Program-made: the position numbers and the translations under genes
DNA from: Madurella fahalii
Lineage: Eukaryota; Ascomycota; Sordariomycetes; Sordariales
Reading direction: 5' to 3'
DNA length: 64,000 bases
NCBI GenBank assembly: GCA_029876055.1
Contig: CM056878.1
Span: 806,001 to 870,000, forward strand
The notes under the pieces: model-generated
What the model saw: the letters and a program-made list of their open reading frames with translations, nothing else
What the model was told of the DNA's origin: nothing
Databases searched by the model: none
In this document: positions 30,539 to 43,132 of the stretch, piece after piece
Layout of the letters: each line of letters begins with the position of its first letter
How positions within the stretch are numbered: the first letter of the stretch is position 1

Positions 30539-33161
30539 TTAGAGGTACTTCACAGCCTCGGTCAACACGCTCAGCAGCGTCGCTGCCGCACCGCTAACGC
30601 CAATGGCGCCTGCCGTCTCCTTGAGGGCGCTTCTCTTGGAGCGATCGTCCGTCTCCCGATCTCGGTCTCGGTCCCGGTCCCGGCCGTGATGCTTCTGCGA
30701 AGACCGGTAGTCTGGATCCCGATCCCGATCCCGATCCCGATCCCGATCACGGTCGCGGTCGCGGTCGCGGTCGCGGTCCCGATCACGATCTCTGTCCCGG
30801 CTCTTGTCCTTGTCCCTGTCCCTGGATCGTTCTCGCGACTTGTCTCTCCGCGGCCGGTCTCTGTCCCGATCCCGCTCCCTGTCGCGATCGCGATCCTTGT
30901 CTTTGTCACGGTGGCGATCCCGGTCACGATCCCGGTCCCGGTCCGCATCGCTGCGCTGTCGCTCACGGTCTCGGTCGCGGCGAGTCCGATCCGAGTAGGA
31001 CCCCGGCAAGATTTCCCTAGGGCCGTCCCGGTCGAAGCGGACGTGATGCGGGTTCTTGTTCTTCAAGATCGGCTTGGGCTCCACGGTGCTGGAGGGAGAG
31101 GCATTGTCGCCGTTGACGCTTGCCGGCGGGGACACGATGACGGGGTATGTCCTCGTGCCCCTTTCGTCATCGCTGTCCTTGTTGTTCCTATCCCTGACCG
31201 ACTCACGGTCCTTTGGCGTGTATCGACTGCGCCCGTCTCCTGCGCGGCGATCCACTTCATCCTCGGACGACTCGATATCGCTCGCCTCGAAGATCGCGCC
31301 CGAGTCATCATCCCCTGCCAAGCCCCGGTCAGCCCTTCTTCGCTCGCGGTCGCCGTATGTCTCTGGGTACCGTCGGTCGTGTTCTTTTCCCTCGGTGTTT
31401 CCGGGCCGCCTCGCATTGCGCACCTCGAAGCTCTGCCTCGCATAGTCCTCGATTTGCTCGCGCGTCAAGATACCAAGCACGGCCACGAAGGTAGGTCTGG
31501 CTTCATAGCGTACACCGGCTCTTTGCAGCACCTCGGGAGATACCAGTTTGCGATCTATTCTGGTCCATCTCGCGTCTAGCGGAATGTGTTGTCCATTTCC
31601 ATCGGGGGCCAAATAGCTGTATTGCCGTGCGGAGGCTTGGTACCGGGATATGTCACTCCCGGCGACCGGAGCCGAGGATGAGAGGGCAGGAGCCTCTAAG
31701 ACAGCCCCTGGGGAAGAAATAGTCGGGCTCATTCCGTAGGGCGGCGGCGGCGACACTGTGGAAGAGGCTGGCGATAGATTGCTCGAGTATGGCGGCGGAA
31801 GTGGCAACGGTTGTGCATAACGGGGAGGTATCCCAGTGTGTTGGCGCCCCGTGGGTGTGGGAAGTTGGTTGCCATGTGAGGGAGCCACCACCTCGGGAAT
31901 CAACAATGGCTGCGTTCCTGGCGGTAAATACCTGTTGCCCGGAGATGTACCAGGAGAGATGGTGTAGCTTGGGAGGGCCACGGGCGACAAATGCATCGAA
32001 GCCGTGTGTGCGGCCACCCTGTCAGCCTCGTACCGATCAATAGCCATCAGATCTCGGGTAGATATGAGGGCTGTTTGGAATGCAGGACTGGCTTCCGAGT
32101 CCGAGGACGTTGACAAGGCGCCTCGTCCAAAGCTGGGTTGTGGCGGCATGATGGAAATAGCTGGGTGTCGGGAACGGCGAGAAAGCGGTAGGGAGTCAGG
32201 AGTCTCTGAAGTTGGCGGGTGCTGTCGTCTCTCGTTGCTAAGAGGGTTGCTGTTGTGGTTGGGCCCCGATGTTTTATCACGGATTGGGTACGATGAAGAA
32301 GCGACTGTCATTGGTGGTTGGGCGTCGCATTCTAACAAACCGCGAACGGAAGGGGGCGCGCCATCACGCAGCGATTCGTGCGACTCGAGCGAGCGAATAT
32401 ATGCTCGCAAAACCTCCTAGAATCGAAACGCGTTAGGCCACGGTCTGCTGCCAGTCTGATGTTTGGATGTGGTCAGACACAGGTTAAGTGGAATTTACCT
32501 TGTTCTCTCGCAATACTTCGGGAGAGAAGCCTTCCCGTTCCAACTCGGCCTTGAATTCCTGCCATAGCTCATCCTCGGTCTCATCCACCGGGGGTCCGCG
32601 TTTCCTCGCGCGAAATAAACGGTTGGCAACCGCATCCACTTTCCTCCCAATCATATCCAGTTGCTGATCGTCGACCCTCTCCAACGCAAGCTGGTTTTTA
32701 GTAGGGTTGTGTAACTGGAGCGCGTCGAGGAAAGTGTCGATCTTCGTCGTTTGGGCGACGACATTTTGTTGAATCAGCTTGATCTCCGATGCTCTCTCTA
32801 CCACGTTAAAACTTTTCCTAATAACGCTATCTATGGCGCCTCGACTATCTCCGTCGCTCCCATACTTATCGAGAGTGACGTTGGCCTGGTTCAGTATCAA
32901 GTCGCTATCCTCAACGAGTGATGTTAACCGCTTCGCATAGACGGCGTTCCGGTTACCGCTCCCCGCAGGATCAAGTTGGTGGATTGCCGAGTCGCGATCG
33001 TTGACTTCGGCGTGCAGGTGCTTGAGCGCCCTTTGCAGATTGCGAAGCGCCGTAGTTAGTTCGTCGAAATCCTCGCCGGCGTCGCGGGAACGCCAATACA
33101 ATTGGCGTGCGAAGGCATCGAGGGACTCGATGTCGGGGGCGCCACCGGCCCCAACTGTCAT
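30539..33161 (-). CDS. Arg-Asp-repeat protein of unknown function
   Basis: Two exons, 32499-33161 and 30539-32416, are joined in phase 0 (AAG|GTAAAT, TTCTAG|GAG) and give 846 residues. I start at the ATG at 33159-33161 (MTVGAGGAPDIESLDAFARQLYW) because upstream codons lack conservation-like character. Residues 1-230 are helical and look folded (LTTALRNLQRALKHL, YAKRLTSLVEDSDLILNQANV). The middle is Pro/Ser-rich with PPPY motifs that could bind WW domains. A second ordered island has TRIDRKLVSPEVLQRAG and PTFVAVLGILTREQIEDYA. The C-terminus has long alternating Arg-Asp runs like those of U1-70K/RED-type splicing proteins, then a hydrophobic end (GAAATLLSVLTEAVKYL). Nuclear RNA-related function is only a suggestion from the RD runs. 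The helical N-terminus is shared by many ascomycete proteins of unknown role. Confidence 0.75.
30716..30790. repeat. Hexanucleotide repeat encoding Arg-Asp runs
   Basis: Consecutive CCCGAT units pass into GGTCGC units on the plus strand. They encode the longest Arg-Asp run on the minus strand. Variation between units (CCCGAT, CACGGT, GGTCGC) keeps the same dipeptide. Confidence 0.85.
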
Positions 33162-35240
33162 CGAGGTAGACTCGCCCGAAGGCTTCACTCCAAGCTCAGA
33201 GGCGTTCGGTCTCGGTGCCCAGTGGGGATAGGCTCTCTCTATGTTGGAAAAACGTGGCAAACTATCACGTGTGCGAGTGACGAAGAAAGGTACCGGGCGT
33301 GATTTAACAAGCACGAGACGCGGTCAAAATAAGCTCTCTTGACGAAAGGAACGATGGAAGGGGTCTGCGACGGATGGAAGAACGGTGGTGATTGGTTTGC
33401 AACAGCCAGAGGGCAGGAAAGAAATGAAGAGTAGAGAAAAAGCCCACCTGGTGGGCTGTGAAGAGAGCAGAGAGCTGGCGCTAATCAGATCCCATCATCG
33501 CCTGGCCGTCGCTCTTTCGGGGTCGGAATGCTTGCTGACGAATAGCCGGCGAGATCGTCCATGATGGGTGGAGGGGCACCCTCAGGGATGGCAAGCAACA
33601 CCAGAATAATATGTCATCGGCAGCGGCACAGACCGGGGCTTGCCGTGAGGCTCAACTCTTGTGCGTCCCCTCGGAAGAATACCTGGGCGTGGCGAACCAG
33701 ACCTCTGGGACAGATATCCACCAGCAGCCGGGCCTCTTTGCCTTGCTCTCTATTTGGGCGCGCACTATTGTAGATGCTCGACGCCGTGAACCATCTCGCA
33801 AGTCACAGCAGCAAAAAGGCGACAGCAATCTTAAAACACAACAGCCTGCCGGGGATTTTGGGCCCCTGGTGGACACCTCGGTCTGCCTCGCTGCAAGCGC
33901 CAAAGAGGAATGAGAAAAGGGTGTGGGACGGAACAAGGCAATGAAGAGTCGAGTGACGTTGTCAGTCGCAGCCCACTGGCCCGCTCGACGGTGCAACGAA
34001 CCGGGGGCAATAGGGCTGGCCAATAGCAGGCCCTCCTGGTGATACGCCGCCAAACAAATGGAGGCGATGAAGCCTAACCGCCCATTAGCGGAGCAGGACC
34101 CTAAGCAGAGGCTGCGCCACCCGCCTGAAGGGATGTAGCCCGCTGACAGCATCCGATTCCCAAATGGAAAAAACGTCGATGGGTTCGAATGTACAATCTC
34201 ATAAAAAGCCTTTCAGAATCGAAAATCTTTCTATTTTTGCTCGAATTGTCTTTTCCTTCTCTGTGCGCCCTGCCTAGTACCAATGACAGGTTTGCTAAAC
34301 TCCGAGTGAGAGGTCATGTGGAAAATTTGTCCACCTGCAATATCCAAGGACGGGAACTTGGCTCAATCGGGGTCACCGGCGGGCTCGGCTGTGCTCGCAC
34401 CAGTCACGATGGCACTAAACCCGAAGGTGTCCGAGCCAGAATGTCGACTGGCATCTGACGGACTAATATGAGGATTTACCTGTTTATCGGCCGGTCGCCG
34501 ACTTGGGGCATAGACGCGATTCCAACCCAGCTCGGCCTAGCGCCGCGATGGTAATATCGACTCGGTCCGGAGAAAAAGTAGGGTCCGTCTAGTATACCAC
34601 AGGCGTCGCCTCGGTGTCGCATTGAGACACGGTGAAGTGAGGTGATACATCTCGGCACTACATGACACCAGCGGCTAGCACTTCGCCAACAGCCGCTTCA
34701 TGGAAGCCAGCTCACCTTGCACTGACATCCCACGTCTTCCTACAGGTTCCAACCTTGGGGGTTGGGCGATCGAGCGCGATGGACGCACCCATGGCCAGGT
34801 ATACAAACAAGGAGGAAATTCCCAGGGGTAGGTTACTTGTACTCCGAGACTACAAATCGCGTCACTTTTGGTCGGCTTTGGTCACCATGGTGATTCAGAC
34901 GGCGTGTCTCCCAGGCGGCTGTGAGAAGATCCGGGTAACTAGCGATCGCCGCGCTTCCTACCCAGGATTCACCGCAAGGCACTATGAGAGTACCACCGAT
35001 GAATGGTTTCTTGCCGAGTCACCCGACTGATCATCGTTGCTCTGGCCTGGTTCATTCGTCCTACCTTTGCCTTGTCACCCTTAAGGCTCCAACTACTCGG
35101 CCGTATGGCATCGGAACAGCCACCCGGCCCGGCTGCACTTGATTTATCACCGAGCAAAAGAGTCCCTGCAAAATATACGATGTCCATGTAGTGGCCATTC
35201 ATAATGAGTATCTGAGGCTTGCAAGCTTTGGGATGGTGGC
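33162..35240. other. 2.1-kb intergenic region
   Basis: This lies between the start of the RD-repeat gene and the end of the Utp8-like gene, both on the minus strand. It is long for this genome. No frame has coding character, and I see no tRNA, snRNA or transposon end. An AT-rich stretch at 34185-34260 stands out. Confidence 0.45.
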
Positions 35241-38098
35241 TCACCGAGCCTCCTGGACGACCGTAGCACCGGTACCACCCAGCAACGTCTCCTCGGAGAT
35301 CCGGTGTACAGAGTAGATACCTCGCTTCTTGCTGACAAAGTGACCAATCTCCCTGCTGCTCCGAGGAACGAGTTCGGCTCCCGACCTCACTCTCTCCAGA
35401 GAGATCCTGCTGTCTGCCTTGAGCCCCAACGGCAGTTCTTGTGTCAGTTGTACCAACGTCGCCTTGCCCTTTGCCGAGTCTGCAAGCGCTTTCCTAGCCT
35501 TCTTCGCAAAGTTGACAGCCTCGGCCAGTGCGCCCTGAAGACGCACCGCCTCCATGACACCTTCCAGCGCCACACTCACCTCAGCCTGGAACTGGCTGAA
35601 GAAGTCTGCAGAGTCTTCTTGGGCGCTTGAACCGGCGAGCATGGTATCTGATGCCATCCACCCTCCCAAGCTAACCGAGTCAATGCATCTCGACATCAGG
35701 TCGGCAATGAGCTGGATGCTCCCATCCGGCGGCGCCTCAATCTCGTCTTGGTCAGCACCTGTCCTGTCCAGGTAGCGCGTGGTCCAGCCGTCCTTGATGA
35801 GTTCGGCTCGCAGGACATTCATCAAGCCGATCGTCTCCTCGGGCTTGAAGAGGCGCCGCAAGCTTTGGACGGTTGAGACTGCCGGGCAAGCTGCCAGTTT
35901 GCTAAACGCCACCCCTAAGCCGCGCGCCCGGTGGCCGCCCAGATAGTGTTCCGTAATCTGCAGTTCCTCTTCCGCCCGATCAAGCTCCATGTTGACTGCC
36001 TCGTTCTCCTGGTCGGGAACATGTTCAGCAGTGTTCCCGAGCCTCATGTCCTGGATTTTAGAGGAGTCCTCAAATAAGTCTAAGCTGTGGAGTAAGAGCT
36101 TGATAGCAGACACTAACTCTGTCGGACCAAGCTGAGTCCCAGAGAGGTAGCCAACAAGCAACTCCATTGTTGGGTCGGCTTGAGCTAGAAGCGGTGGGAT
36201 AGCTTCTCCAATGACATTCTCGACCTCATCTACCTCCATGACCTCATCTTTGAATGCAGATTTGATGTTTGGCGTCGACAAGTGTCCGGCATCGACGAGG
36301 TAATTGAGCACACTGCTCTCCGGCAGCCGACATACCAACCGCGCCGCATTTGACTCTTGTTCTTGCTTCTCCCAGGCAATAACTCTGCTGATAGCGTAAA
36401 ATACCCACCTTCTGTCGACCCGAGCATAATCAACCCTAGCAGGGGGCCACACCCACTCCAGAAGATGCGCATTCACGGCCGTTTCATTTGTGAGAGTCGC
36501 TTTCTCGGCTTCCGCCATGCTCGGCCTAGTCGGAACTTTGAAGATTTCCGCTAAAAGTTCTTCCCAAGAACGGACGTCGTTGTTGCCGAGGAGTTCGTCT
36601 GCCTGTGCAACTTTGTTCTCCCATTCATGCGACGTGATGTCGGAAAACGATCCAGGCAAGGGCTCTGCAAGCACAGCAGACGGAGGGAGCTCGGCTCTCA
36701 TGCGCTTCTGGTGGGACTGATCCCGAGAAATGCCGCGTCGAATTGCATCGGCCAACAAGCCTTCTACGCGTCGCTTGCTGGTACGATTCTTCGGCGCTTC
36801 GACCTGGACGGCAATGAGATCCGTTCCACGTAGCCCGACGGCGATCTCTCGGCTAGCAAGGTAGGTGACGAATTCGCAGGGATCATTGTCTTCGCTGGAT
36901 TCTTCGGGATCAATCGAGGTGCTGGCCTGGAGGGAACGGTAGATTGGGTTGTACACCGTGAAAGCATTGGCGGCTGCGGTGAGAACCGAGGTCCTGGATA
37001 ATCGAAGAAAAGATGCTAGCCCGGTGACTCGCAGCTTGTTCTCAAACCGGGGAATGCCGTTGTTGAACGCATAGGTCGAGAGAGCTCCCCCAGACAGCAC
37101 TTGCAGCGTACCAGATCTGACATCCAGCTGATGCCTGGTCCCGTCGGCCTCGGCGGGAAGAGGAGCAACGAAAACGGAAATGACATTTTCTTTGTGCCCC
37201 CGTCTTGCTTCATTTTCAGATGGCAAAGCAAGTATATGCAGATGCCGCGCGCGGTGTGCTTGTGACGACTCTTGCGAGCTGATCAAGACAAGAAAATCCG
37301 GGTTGAAGCCGTCACGGTGAACCTTCTCTTGAAAAACGCCAAAAAGGTCATTCTTGCCCCCAAAAATTCCGTCGACAACATCCACAGCCGTCGTGGACTG
37401 AGCAAAATCAATATGAAGGCCAGATTTGGAGCTTGAAAGGAGTTCCTTCGAGAGCACAGAAGGTGATGTCCGCCACCTCTCCTCCAAGGTCTCCCCATGA
37501 AAACACAAAATTGTGCCGTCGGCGGAGATGGCAACGAGGTCATGATTCGGAAACTCGTCGCCCGGCAACGCGACATTCCGGGTTGAGCTGGCAAATATGT
37601 AGGTGATGGGCCCATCACAGCGGAGGGTACGGGTGATTGAGGTCACTGTGGCGGTTCCCGACCCAGATGATTCCTCCTTGAATAGCCTTATCTCTTGGTT
37701 CGAGGCCGAGGAGCCCCGGGTTAAAATTGAGACGTAAGTGTAGCGCGTCGCCGTCTTTGATGAGGCAGGCCGCCGTCGTAGCGAGCAGGGGGGGCAGGTG
37801 AAGGCCGTCTGCGGCGAGACAAGATACGAGGTCACAGGTTGAGACGAGAGTATCTGCGCGATGTCAGTTCGAAACGCCCCGAATAATACAATATGGGAGA
37901 TAAAAATCTAACATCGTAGAGGTAGACTGCAACGCCGTCAACTGCTACAGAGAGCTCGGACCTTTTCCGTCGTTTGAAGCCCTGTCTCTGGCCGAAAACC
38001 TCGCTCACATGGTAGCGGCCAGGACCTTCCAGGCGGTCGAGCGGTCGCGGAAGGGTTTGCAGCACATATGGCTTGTGTATCTGTAGCTTGGAAGCCAT
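35241..38098 (-). CDS. utp8: Utp8-like nucleolar (t-UTP) protein
   Basis: Two exons, 37913-38098 and 35241-37853, are joined in phase 0 (donor GTTAGA, branch ACTGAC, acceptor GCGCAG), giving 932 residues. The N-terminus, PYVLQTLPRPLDRLEG then KRRKRSELSVAVDGVAVYLYD, leads into YLVSPQTAFTCPPCSLRRR. This is the start I associate with the fungal Utp8 beta-propeller. The next 350 residues have WD-like strands (LVAISADGTILCF, LLSG-type turns). The C-terminal half is helical. Utp8 is part of the t-UTP subcomplex of the small-subunit processome, acting in nucleolar rDNA transcription and 18S maturation, with a tRNA-export role in yeast; the animal counterpart is NOL11. The donor is a little off consensus. 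The assignment rests on N-terminal pattern and overall length, so it is moderate. Confidence 0.62.
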
Positions 38099-38760
38099 CT
38101 TGATGTGCCGTGGCTGCAATTCGGCCTGTCTTGGGGCTGTCAAGACGCAGGCGTCGCCATGATCGCAAACCAAACCTGCGCTTGAAAAAAGTACATGTTC
38201 CACTGGAAAAATTAAAGTGGGCCTCTGCGATGAGGCGGGTCCAGCCTCGGGAGCACGGCATATCTTTGATCCAAGCAGGCGTTGGCCGGGCAGGGTGGGT
38301 CCAGCCCGTCCACCCCGAAGCAGCTGGAGACGAGACCCCGCATGAGTGATGCAAGTGGACCGAACGCCGACTAAAGTTAATTCCAGGGAAGCGCGACGCG
38401 GTTTAACGGGTTCCAACGCGTATCGCCGCAACGCGAGGCTCGAGAGTCAATACTCGGTTTCCACGCCTCACAACGAATCTTTGCACGCAGCTTTCTTCAT
38501 CGCAGAATAACTTTGCGACACCACTTATTTCCAATCTTCCGCAACGTTTCAAAAGACTGTCTAGAAGTGCATTGCCTGCCTTTTCCCACGCAGCATGATA
38601 ACCCACGGCCACATTCCTGCGCAGGCCCAGCACACGCTCTGAACGCTGCTGCGTCGTAAGTCAATGCAATTGCCTTTGTCTTGAACTGATCGCGGTCGCA
38701 GGAGTTAGCTGTTTCAAACCAGATTCTAACACATTGCAGTCGCAGGGTTCTCTTCCCTCT
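38099..38760. promoter_or_regulatory. Bidirectional promoter of Utp8-like and Elg1 genes, with 5'UTR intron
   Basis: A 0.66-kb divergent region lies between two nuclear housekeeping genes. On the Elg1 side a probable leader intron is visible at 38656-38739: donor GTCGTAAGTC, branch TTCTAACAC, acceptor TTGCAG, followed by the Elg1 ATG 21 bases later. An upstream ATG at about 38596 would be in a separate short frame ending before the donor. Confidence 0.5.
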
Positions 38761-41700
38761 ATGGGTTCTCTAGCCGTGCTCGCCATGGCCGAGGATGCTT
38801 CTTCCAACGATGCGACACCTCGACGGCCAGTGCATCCCTTTTTCGCTCAAAATCACAATCGTTCACATGTGCCGGCGGTAGACAAACCTACTCTGGAGAA
38901 TGCGTCGGTCTCGAGTGATGCTTCTGCCTCGCCGCACAACACGGCCGCTAGCGACAAGTCGGAAGAAGATGCCCGGGAAGGCGCCTCCAATCGACCGAGC
39001 AGACGACGCAAGGCAGACAAAGACCTAAATGTCGAGGAAGATGAGAAAAAGACGCGACCAAGAAAACGAACAAGGCATTCGGCGGGTGGGGGAATCGAAA
39101 ACCACTTTGTGCGGTTGGGAAATGGCACCGGAAGCGCTGTGGCAGAACCAGACGGTATTGACGGTTTGGTTCGTGGCACTTCAGCTCAGGGAGATGGTCT
39201 CTCCTCAAACACCGTAAAGCAGGCTGATCCCGGCACGGACATTGCACCGACAAAGAGCCTGGTGGCCGAATCTTCAGCAGACGATCAAGTTGAAAGCACT
39301 GATCGTGTCTCTAAGCCGGCTGCAGTCCCCCCAGCGGCCGAGGGCAGCACTCCGGCAAGACCGAAGAAACTGTTGCAGTTCAACCCAAGAACTGGGACGA
39401 TCGGCTCCCCCCCAAAGCCAAAAGAGCCCAAGGTTATTGAAGCAGAGACAGGTGGTGATGGTGAAAAGAAGAGACGTGGTCGGGAGCGGGCATCAAAGAT
39501 TGCGCGCATCATCTACGGAACCGACTCCAAATGTCGCATCAGAATAGGCGAGCGGATCAATGCCATTATCAACAGTCGAGCACTGAGCCTTACCGCAACT
39601 TCCGCACGACCAGCTCCGCTCAGCGCCAACACTCCGTCTCCGGCAGCATCCAAGCCGGCGACATCAAAATCCTCCAAGGGCACGCATCCTTTCTTCCTAG
39701 GTCAAACCAAAAAGGCCGATCCTGTTCCACCAGATTCTAAGCCCAGCAAGCCAAACTCGTCGCCAGCTACCGCCAGAACGAAGCAGTACACCTCGACACC
39801 TTGTTCACCCAGAAGACCTCGTGCTAGGCTTGCTGCAACGGTGCCTATGCCTCAATTTGGCATCAAGAACGCTGGGCTGAAATTCCCCGGTGCCAAATTG
39901 CCAGCATGGCCGTGGCAAGGCATGATGCACGTGCGAGGCGACGAGTTTGAGGCAGCAGCCACGGACGGTCAGTCACTATCGCTCCCTTCTCGGAAATCCA
40001 AGGGGCATGCGGTGGGAGTTTCGCACGCCGATTCTATTCTCAATATCGTTGCCCAGACAATGGAAATCCCCGCCATAGCAGAGGCTGTCCGAAACATCAA
40101 CACTGACGTGGCCATTCCTCCACCCCCGGAACTTCGCCTCCCACAGAGACACTTCGAAAGCGGAAGCAAGCTGCGGGCTCGAGTGATTCCTGAGCTCCGG
40201 ACTTTCCAGCACTCTTCTCCGGGACGGAAGCCAGCCCAACGCAAGCAACCACTTGAGGGAAATGGGACTGGCATTCAAGCCCCACGCCAGCTTGTTCGTC
40301 TCTTTGACTCGGTTGCTACATCGCTGTCTGCGTTCGAGAGGTTCCAATGCGAAACTACAAACTGGACTCAGAAATATGCCCCGGCAAGCGCCGCCGAGGT
40401 TCTTCAACCTGGCGCAGAAGCATTCCTCTTAAAAGATTGGCTTCAGGCACTAACGGTGCAGTCAGTCGACACGGGATCATCGGAAACTGAAAAACAGAAG
40501 GCTGGATCAAAGGCGAAAGGCGCAGGTGCTGGGAAGAAGAAACGAAGGAAGAAGCTCGATGGATTCATTGTCTCTAGTGAGGACGAAGACTACGAGCTGA
40601 ATGAACCGTCAGACGAGGAAGACAACTGGGCTCCTAGCGGGGTCCGCGGCATCGCCCGAAAGACTGTTGTTAGGTCTCGAAATTTGAAAGGCAAAGATGC
40701 CGACAAAACCGCAAACACGCTGGTGATTAGCGGCCCGCATGGGTGTGGTAAGACTGCGGCAGTCTATGCGGTTGCCAAAGAGTTAGATTTCGAGGTTTTC
40801 GAGATCAATTCGAGCAGTCGAAGGAGTGGGAGAGACGTCCTCGAGAAGATCGGTGACATGACGAGGAATCATCATGTTCAGCAGCATCAGACCGCCAGCA
40901 CGCCGGATCTTCAAGAAGCTGCCGCAGAGGACGAGATCGCCCAAGACATTAAGTCGGGCAAGCAGTCCACCATGAATGCTTTCTTCAAGCCAAAGTCCGG
41001 TACTGCCAAATCTGGCGGCGCCAAACCGAAGCAGCCAGCAAAGCCTGCAGCCCAAATTCAACAAACTGACAGCAAGAAAGACACTCCAAAGACCCAACGA
41101 CAGTCTTTGATCCTCCTGGAGGAAGTTGACGTTCTGTATGAGGAGGACAAACAGTTTTGGACGACGATCGTTGGTCTCATCGCGCAGGCAAAGCGGCCGT
41201 TTATCATGACATGCACCGATGAGGCTCTAGTACCTCTCCACACCCTAAGACTTCACGGCATCTTCAGGCTCAGTACCCCGCCCCGAGACCTTGCAATCGA
41301 TCGCTTGATCCTCATTGCGGCGAACGAAGGCCATGCACTCACACGACAAGCCGTGGAAAGCCTCTACGATTCTCGCAGCTGTGACTTGCGAGCTGCAACA
41401 ATGGACCTGCAGTACTGGTGTCAAATCGGAGTGGGAGATCGCAGGGGTGGCTTTGATTGGTTCTATCCTCGCTGGCCGAAGGGCATTGATCTGGATGAGA
41501 ACAACGAGGTCGTTAGAGTCATTAGTCAGGGAACCTTCCTGCCAGGAATGAACCTGCTAGGGCGGGACAGCATTGTCGATCCCAAAACCCCTCCGAGACT
41601 CGTCGAAGAGGAGCTCCTCAACCAGGCCTGGGAGCTATGGGGTCTTGATGTTGGACACTGGCAGGATTCAGTTGGGCTCGGGCCGTGGGCACAGAGTTTG

Positions 41701-42678
41701 GAAATGGCTGCCGCCACCCCCGCTGGTCGACTGGAAGTTTTGGCAGCCTACGATGACGTCGCCGAGGCGATGAGCGCGGCAGACATAGCTTCATGCAAAT
41801 CGTTTGCCGCGTTTAAAGAGGTGAGTTCTTTTGCAGTGTGACGTAGTGTGCCCAGGGCTAACAGCGGCGGTGACTTTCAGGAGGCGATCGATGCCACCCA
41901 CCCCGAACCGCCGGCCAAGATACGAGACGACTTTGTTCTTGGGCTCACACACCTCGACACGCCCTACATGACCCATCACACCTCTCTGACCACCTCGGTT
42001 GCTTCCACACTCAAATCTTTCGCAAGATGTTCACTGCGGGAGCGCACGAAAAGGGTCCAGGGGGCTTCTGATACGGCACTTCTTCCCCTAGACGAAGCCA
42101 AGGCCATTGACTACATCCAGACCAGCTTCAAGTCTGCTCCACCTTGGGCTCCGGTACTTAATCGCATCGATTTTGCTTTTGCTTTCGACCCAATTGCTAC
42201 CGCCGACACTTCGCCGCCGCAGCCGGCATCTTACCTCGAACCGTCCGTATTTGATCGGACACTGAAGCTTATTACGCTCGATGTGGCGCCATATGTTCGG
42301 GCGATTGTTGCTTACGAATCACACCTTCAGAAACAGCGGCTCAAGCTGAGCAATTTAGTGAGCGAAGGAGGGGGCGGGTCAAAACGGATGCGCACGACTC
42401 GGTCGGCTCTGTCGGCCCTGGAAGGTGGTTCAAGGAGCACCACACGTGGTGAAAGATGGTTCAAAGCAGATCTCAACCCATACTTGGTCGCGAACACTGC
42501 TGGAGAAGGATGGAGCGACTTTGACTCTGCGGGATGCGAGACGCCGGACAGGTCCTCAAAGACCTCTCCCAAGACGTCGCCGGATACATCTCCGGCAAAA
42601 ACACCAAAGAAGGTTTCTCTAAAGGGCCGAAAGCGGAAGATGATCGTTCAAGACGATGACGTCGACGAGCTGAGTTAA
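38761..42678 (+). CDS. elg1: Elg1/ATAD5-type clamp unloader, AAA+ ATPase
   Basis: Two exons, 38761-41820 and 41881-42678, are joined in phase 0 (GAG|GTGAGT, TTTCAG|GAG) and give 1285 residues. The frame is open from a TTG at 38734, but the first ATG is at 38761 (MGSLAVLAMAED). The disordered N-terminal half is basic and carries two HPFF motifs (RPVHPFFAQ, GTHPFFLGQ). The AAA+ core starts near residue 655 with Walker A GPHGCGKT, then KELDFEVFEINSSSRRSGRD, and Walker B LILLEEVDVLYEED near 783-796. A PIP-box-like motif, QSTMNAFF (near 732-740), lies in the insertion between them. Elg1 forms an RFC-like complex with Rfc2-5 and unloads PCNA, preferentially the SUMO-modified form, after replication. 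The C-terminal exon holds the RFC-collar-like helices and ends in a basic, probably nuclear-localising tail (KGRKRKM). Confidence 0.88.
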
Positions 42679-43132
42679 ATCGGCAGCGTTTGAGCTGTTT
42701 GATCTCTGAATCGGGATCTACAGCACGTTTTTTGACGTTACCTAGCAGATGAGCTAGGAGAATAGAACATGGCACACGGTGACATAGACAATTAGCATTT
42801 TCAAAGATCTGAGAATAACGATCCGCTGAATCTGATGCCACGCTCGCAATCCGTGAATTCTCTTTCGTGAACCTGGACTGGGGCTTTGTCCGCGCGTCTA
42901 TGAAAGGAGGTCCCGAGATCCCCACAGCCGCAATACCATGCACGGGAAGTATACCTACAGAAAACCCAAGCCTGAGGTGTCCTCGAATTATACCCACGTT
43001 AGACTGTCCATTTACCACGGCATCCGTACAACCCTTAATAACCGAGAGTGAGCGCTCCAACTCCTAGTCATCCTTTCCCTGATTCAGCCAAGACAACACC
43101 AAAGACACCTCCCCACCAAAGTCCTGAGCTCG
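42679..43132. other. Convergent 3' spacer
   Basis: About 0.45 kb between convergent genes. Nothing beyond 3' flanks is visible. Confidence 0.5.

Noticed and set aside
30512..31579. 355-codon plus-strand frame with Pro/Ile/Val repeats
   Set aside because: It is the antisense reading of the Arg-Asp repeat region.
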